DNA of 64,000 nucleotides. It comes from Luteitalea pratensis. GTDB taxonomy: Bacteria > Acidobacteriota > Vicinamibacteria > Vicinamibacterales > Vicinamibacteraceae. The position numbers and the translations under genes were made by a program. The first letter of the stretch is position 1. Each line of letters opens with the position of its first letter. Below, piece by piece: positions 62,166 through 64,000 of this stretch. The notes below the pieces were generated by a model. The model saw nothing but the letters and a program-made list of their open reading frames with translations, was not told the DNA's origin and did not search any database. The stretch is from assembly GCF_001618865.1 (NCBI RefSeq), contig NZ_CP015136.1, positions 1,957,001-2,021,000 on the forward strand, written 5' to 3'.

Positions 62166-62861
62166 ATGGCCAGAACTGCATTCATCTGGGTACTCGTACC
62201 GTTCGCGGTCGCCTTTCAGATCGCGCCAATCGGCCATCTTCGGGCTCAGGCGCCCGCCCCTGCCGGACACGACCACTTGACCGAAGTGGCCTGCGTGGAC
62301 GTGCCGCCGGGCGAGAAGCGACCGGAGTTCGGTTGCTTCAACATCGGCGTGGCGACCGGCCTTCATTTCAGTGAAGCATCCGTCTACTGGCACTTGCGCA
62401 CGTTTCCAACCAGGAAGGCTGCAGAAGGGGTCAAGAGTGCGACTGGAATCGTGGTGGAAGAGGACGGGCGGGTGTGGCTCTCCGAATTCGGTCCCCGAAA
62501 CACTCCTCCAAAGGGAGGTGAGGCTGTCGCCATCGTCGGACCACTGCAGCTTCTCCCAGCCACGAGCTACGCTGCGGTGCTCTCGTACGCTGTCATGCGG
62601 CCCGGCGACAATTCGAGGGTGCATACACACCCGGGCCCGGAGGGTTGGTACGTACTGGCGGGAGAGCAGTGCCTGGAGACTCCAGCTGGCGCCAGCAGGG
62701 CTCGGGCCGGAGCAACCATGACGGCGCCATCGAATACGCCAATGGAGCTGAACGTCACGGGTACGAAACTGCGGCGTGCGTTCGCCCTGGTCATCCATGA
62801 TTCGGCTCAGCAGAGGGGCATACCCTCTGACTGGAAACCGTCTGGAGCCTGCAGTAAGTAG
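62166..62861 (+). CDS. Secreted cupin-domain protein
   Basis: 231 residues from ATG 62166 with GGAGG about 8 bases upstream. A signal peptide ends near HLRAQAPA. Two cupin-like halves are visible: FGCFNIGVATGLHFSEASVYW and, from about residue 145, SYAVMRPGDNSRVHTHPGPEGWYVLAGEQCLETPAG, the latter with the HTHxGPEGxYVLxG metal-binding motif 1. Probably binds a metal and a small ligand in the periplasm; function unknown. Confidence 0.78.
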   Translation: MARTAFIWVLVPFAVAFQIAPIGHLRAQAPAPAGHDHLTEVACVDVPPGEKRPEFGCFNIGVATGLHFSEASVYWHLRTFPTRKAAEGVKSATGIVVEEDGRVWLSEFGPRNTPPKGGEAVAIVGPLQLLPATSYAAVLSYAVMRPGDNSRVHTHPGPEGWYVLAGEQCLETPAGASRARAGATMTAPSNTPMELNVTGTKLRRAFALVIHDSAQQRGIPSDWKPSGACSK

Positions 62862-63268
62862 CAGAGCCACGTCCGAGGTGCTTCAGCTGGGCCGTTTTCA
62901 TCGTCGAGAGCTTTGCGGGCTTCTTCAGACTCTCCTTCGCCCCTTTCGTTTCCGCGTCGCTACCGGCTCACGGGCGACGCGTGCATGACCTGCCGTTGAT
63001 CGCTGCAAGGTGTTGGATCGGCAGGCAGGCCGGAGTCCGCTCGCTCGCGCCCCTGGGTTCGGCGCGATCCCTCGTTGCCGTCGCTTTTCTGCAAAAACCG
63101 CCTGCCATTCAAAAACCCATCCGGCTCCTTCACAGCCGATACGGTGCCGGACCCTGCGGGTTGGTACGCAACATGCTCCGTTGGGAAATGTCGATGGGTG
63201 CTGAGGCGCAGCGAACCGCCGCGCGTCCCAAGCGCATCCACGAACGCAATCGACCAAGGAGAACGACC
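62862..63268. other. Gene-free stretch before the YciE-like gene
   Basis: About 407 bases. No frame with recognisable similarity is seen on either strand. It should carry the promoter of the YciE-like gene; no distinct box stands out. It is somewhat richer in A/T runs (around 63095-63115) than the surrounding coding DNA. Confidence 0.4.
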
Positions 63269-63853
63269 ATGGCTGAAGCAGGAACGCTGCACGATGCATT
63301 CATTGAAGAACTGAAAGACACGTACAACGCCGAGAAGCAGCTCACCAAAGCCCTGCCGAAGTTGGCAAAGGCCTCGTCGAACCCCAGGCTGCGCCAGGCG
63401 TTCGAGACGCATCTGGAGGAGACACAGGGACACATCGCCCGGCTCGAGCAGGTGTTCGAGAGCCTGGAAGAAAAGGTTCGGGGCAAGCACTGCGACGGCA
63501 TCGCCGGCATCATCGAAGAAGGCAAGTCGATCATGGCTGAGGACTTCGACGAGACCACGATGGATGCGTGCCTGATCGCCGCCGGACAGCGTGCCGAGCA
63601 CTATGAGATGGCGGCCTACGGGACCCTGGTCGCGTGGGCGCAGGCGATGGGGCACACCGAGGCCGTTACCCTGCTGCAACAGACGCTCGACGAGGAGAAG
63701 GCCGCCGACAAGAAGCTCTCGGGCCTGGCCGAGGGCGGGATCAACCAGACTGCCGCTGATGCGGCACATCCCGATGACGAGGACGACGAGACGATGGCCG
63801 GCGCGGGCGCTGGCCGCAAGGGGGCAGCGACGGCCAGAACGGCCCGACGCTAG
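63269..63853 (+). CDS. YciE/DUF892 ferritin-like protein
   Basis: 194 residues from ATG 63269 with CAAGGAGAACG upstream. The four-helix DUF892 pattern is intact: EAGTLHDAFIEELKDTYNAE, LRQAFETHLEETQGHIARLE, AAGQRAEHYEMAAYGTLVAW and EAVTLLQQTLDEEKAADKKL carry the Glu/His metal ligands of the ferritin-like fold. Family members are induced by stress and often genome-neighbours of catalases. It is the full-length counterpart of the deleted copy at 16513-16774. The C-terminal tail is Asp/Glu- then Ala/Arg-rich. Confidence 0.92.
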   Translation: MAEAGTLHDAFIEELKDTYNAEKQLTKALPKLAKASSNPRLRQAFETHLEETQGHIARLEQVFESLEEKVRGKHCDGIAGIIEEGKSIMAEDFDETTMDACLIAAGQRAEHYEMAAYGTLVAWAQAMGHTEAVTLLQQTLDEEKAADKKLSGLAEGGINQTAADAAHPDDEDDETMAGAGAGRKGAATARTARR

Positions 63854-64000
63854 TCGTTATGGCTGTTGAGCGTCGTGGTGTGGGCAGTGGTTGTCTCCAT
63901 GCTGGAGCAGCCATCTGTCCCACCATGACGCCCTTCGCCGAACCCGATCTCGTGTGTAGCCGTCGATGGCGACGCGTGCCGAGGTGGAGCACTGGTGTAG

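Noticed and set aside
61235-62374. Reading the open frame from 61235 as one 379-residue protein
   Set aside because: Only the first 180 residues match a family; the rest is low-complexity shadow sequence after a probable frameshift.
63980-64000. GCCGAGGTGGAGC near the right edge, identical to 13 bases inside the REP-like element at 41779
   Set aside because: Too short and without the hairpin context to call a repeat copy; the window ends here.
1-64000. Searches by eye for tRNA or rRNA genes, CRISPR arrays, insertion-sequence transposases and integrases
   Set aside because: None found; direct short repeats seen are coding repeats in propeller and TPR genes.

Overview
The window is 64 kb of GC-rich bacterial chromosome with no rRNA, tRNA, CRISPR array or transposase that I can see. 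The gene set points to Acidobacteriota, probably a Vicinamibacteria-like lineage: an ADOP-type MacB/FtsX permease, a Ser/Thr kinase fused to a TolB-like propeller next to a TIGR02999-type ECF sigma factor, a winged-helix regulator fused to a TolB-like propeller, and REP-like GGCCGGCTC hairpins. This placement is inference from gene families; there is no phylogenetic marker in the window.

Layout. 1-1387: end of a contractile injection system or phage-tail locus (sheath gene, cut by the edge). 1.5-10.6 kb: mixed single genes (secreted proteins, ADOP permease, unusual multicopper oxidase, histidine-kinase and cupin remnants, epimerase and aldo/keto reductase). 10.7-16.1 kb: a compact leftward phosphate operon, phoU(fusion)-pstS-pstC-pstA-pstB-pstB. 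Its PhoU carries a dead ArsC/LMW-phosphatase domain, and its two ATPases have complementary defects. 16.2-16.8 kb: broken ankyrin and YciE-like genes. 16.9-20.7 kb: a leftward polyamine-type ABC operon (potA-potB-potCD) with permease and binding protein fused. 20.8-25.6 kb: a debris-rich stretch (sigma factor lacking region 2 with its anti-sigma, MOSC, ArsR, ankyrin and other fragments) around intact SnoaL-like, AraC and NmrA-like genes.

25.6-32.3 kb: NfeD-slipin pair, an ECF41 sigma factor divergent from its AhpD-like partner with two matching ECF41 promoters, then an FAD oxidoreductase overlapping a polytopic glycosyltransferase-like protein. 32.5-36.8 kb: a 1278-residue secreted multidomain protein and a small secreted protein. 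36.9-41.0 kb: a nucleotidyltransferase cassette, the kinase and its convergent sigma factor. 41.2-48.7 kb: secreted hypotheticals, a D-aminoacylase-like lipoprotein, a frameshifted AhpD-like gene and a Tat-exported CehA/McbA-type protein. 49.0-52.9 kb: a tight TPR-DUF4331-HupE operon. 53.2-58.1 kb: an amine oxidase, then a translationally coupled run of PQQ-type sugar dehydrogenase, YcaO, TfuA and a 71-residue peptide. This is the best candidate here for an undescribed system, a RiPP locus. 58.2-64 kb: SnoaL-like gene, winged-helix/TolB regulator, truncated CehA paralog, secreted cupin, and an intact YciE-like protein that is the full-length counterpart of the broken copy at 16.5 kb.

Functionally the window combines nutrient uptake (phosphate, polyamine), several extracytoplasmic sigma/anti-sigma and kinase signalling units, exported enzymes and one putative modified-peptide pathway. 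Many truncated paralogs suggest ongoing gene duplication and decay.
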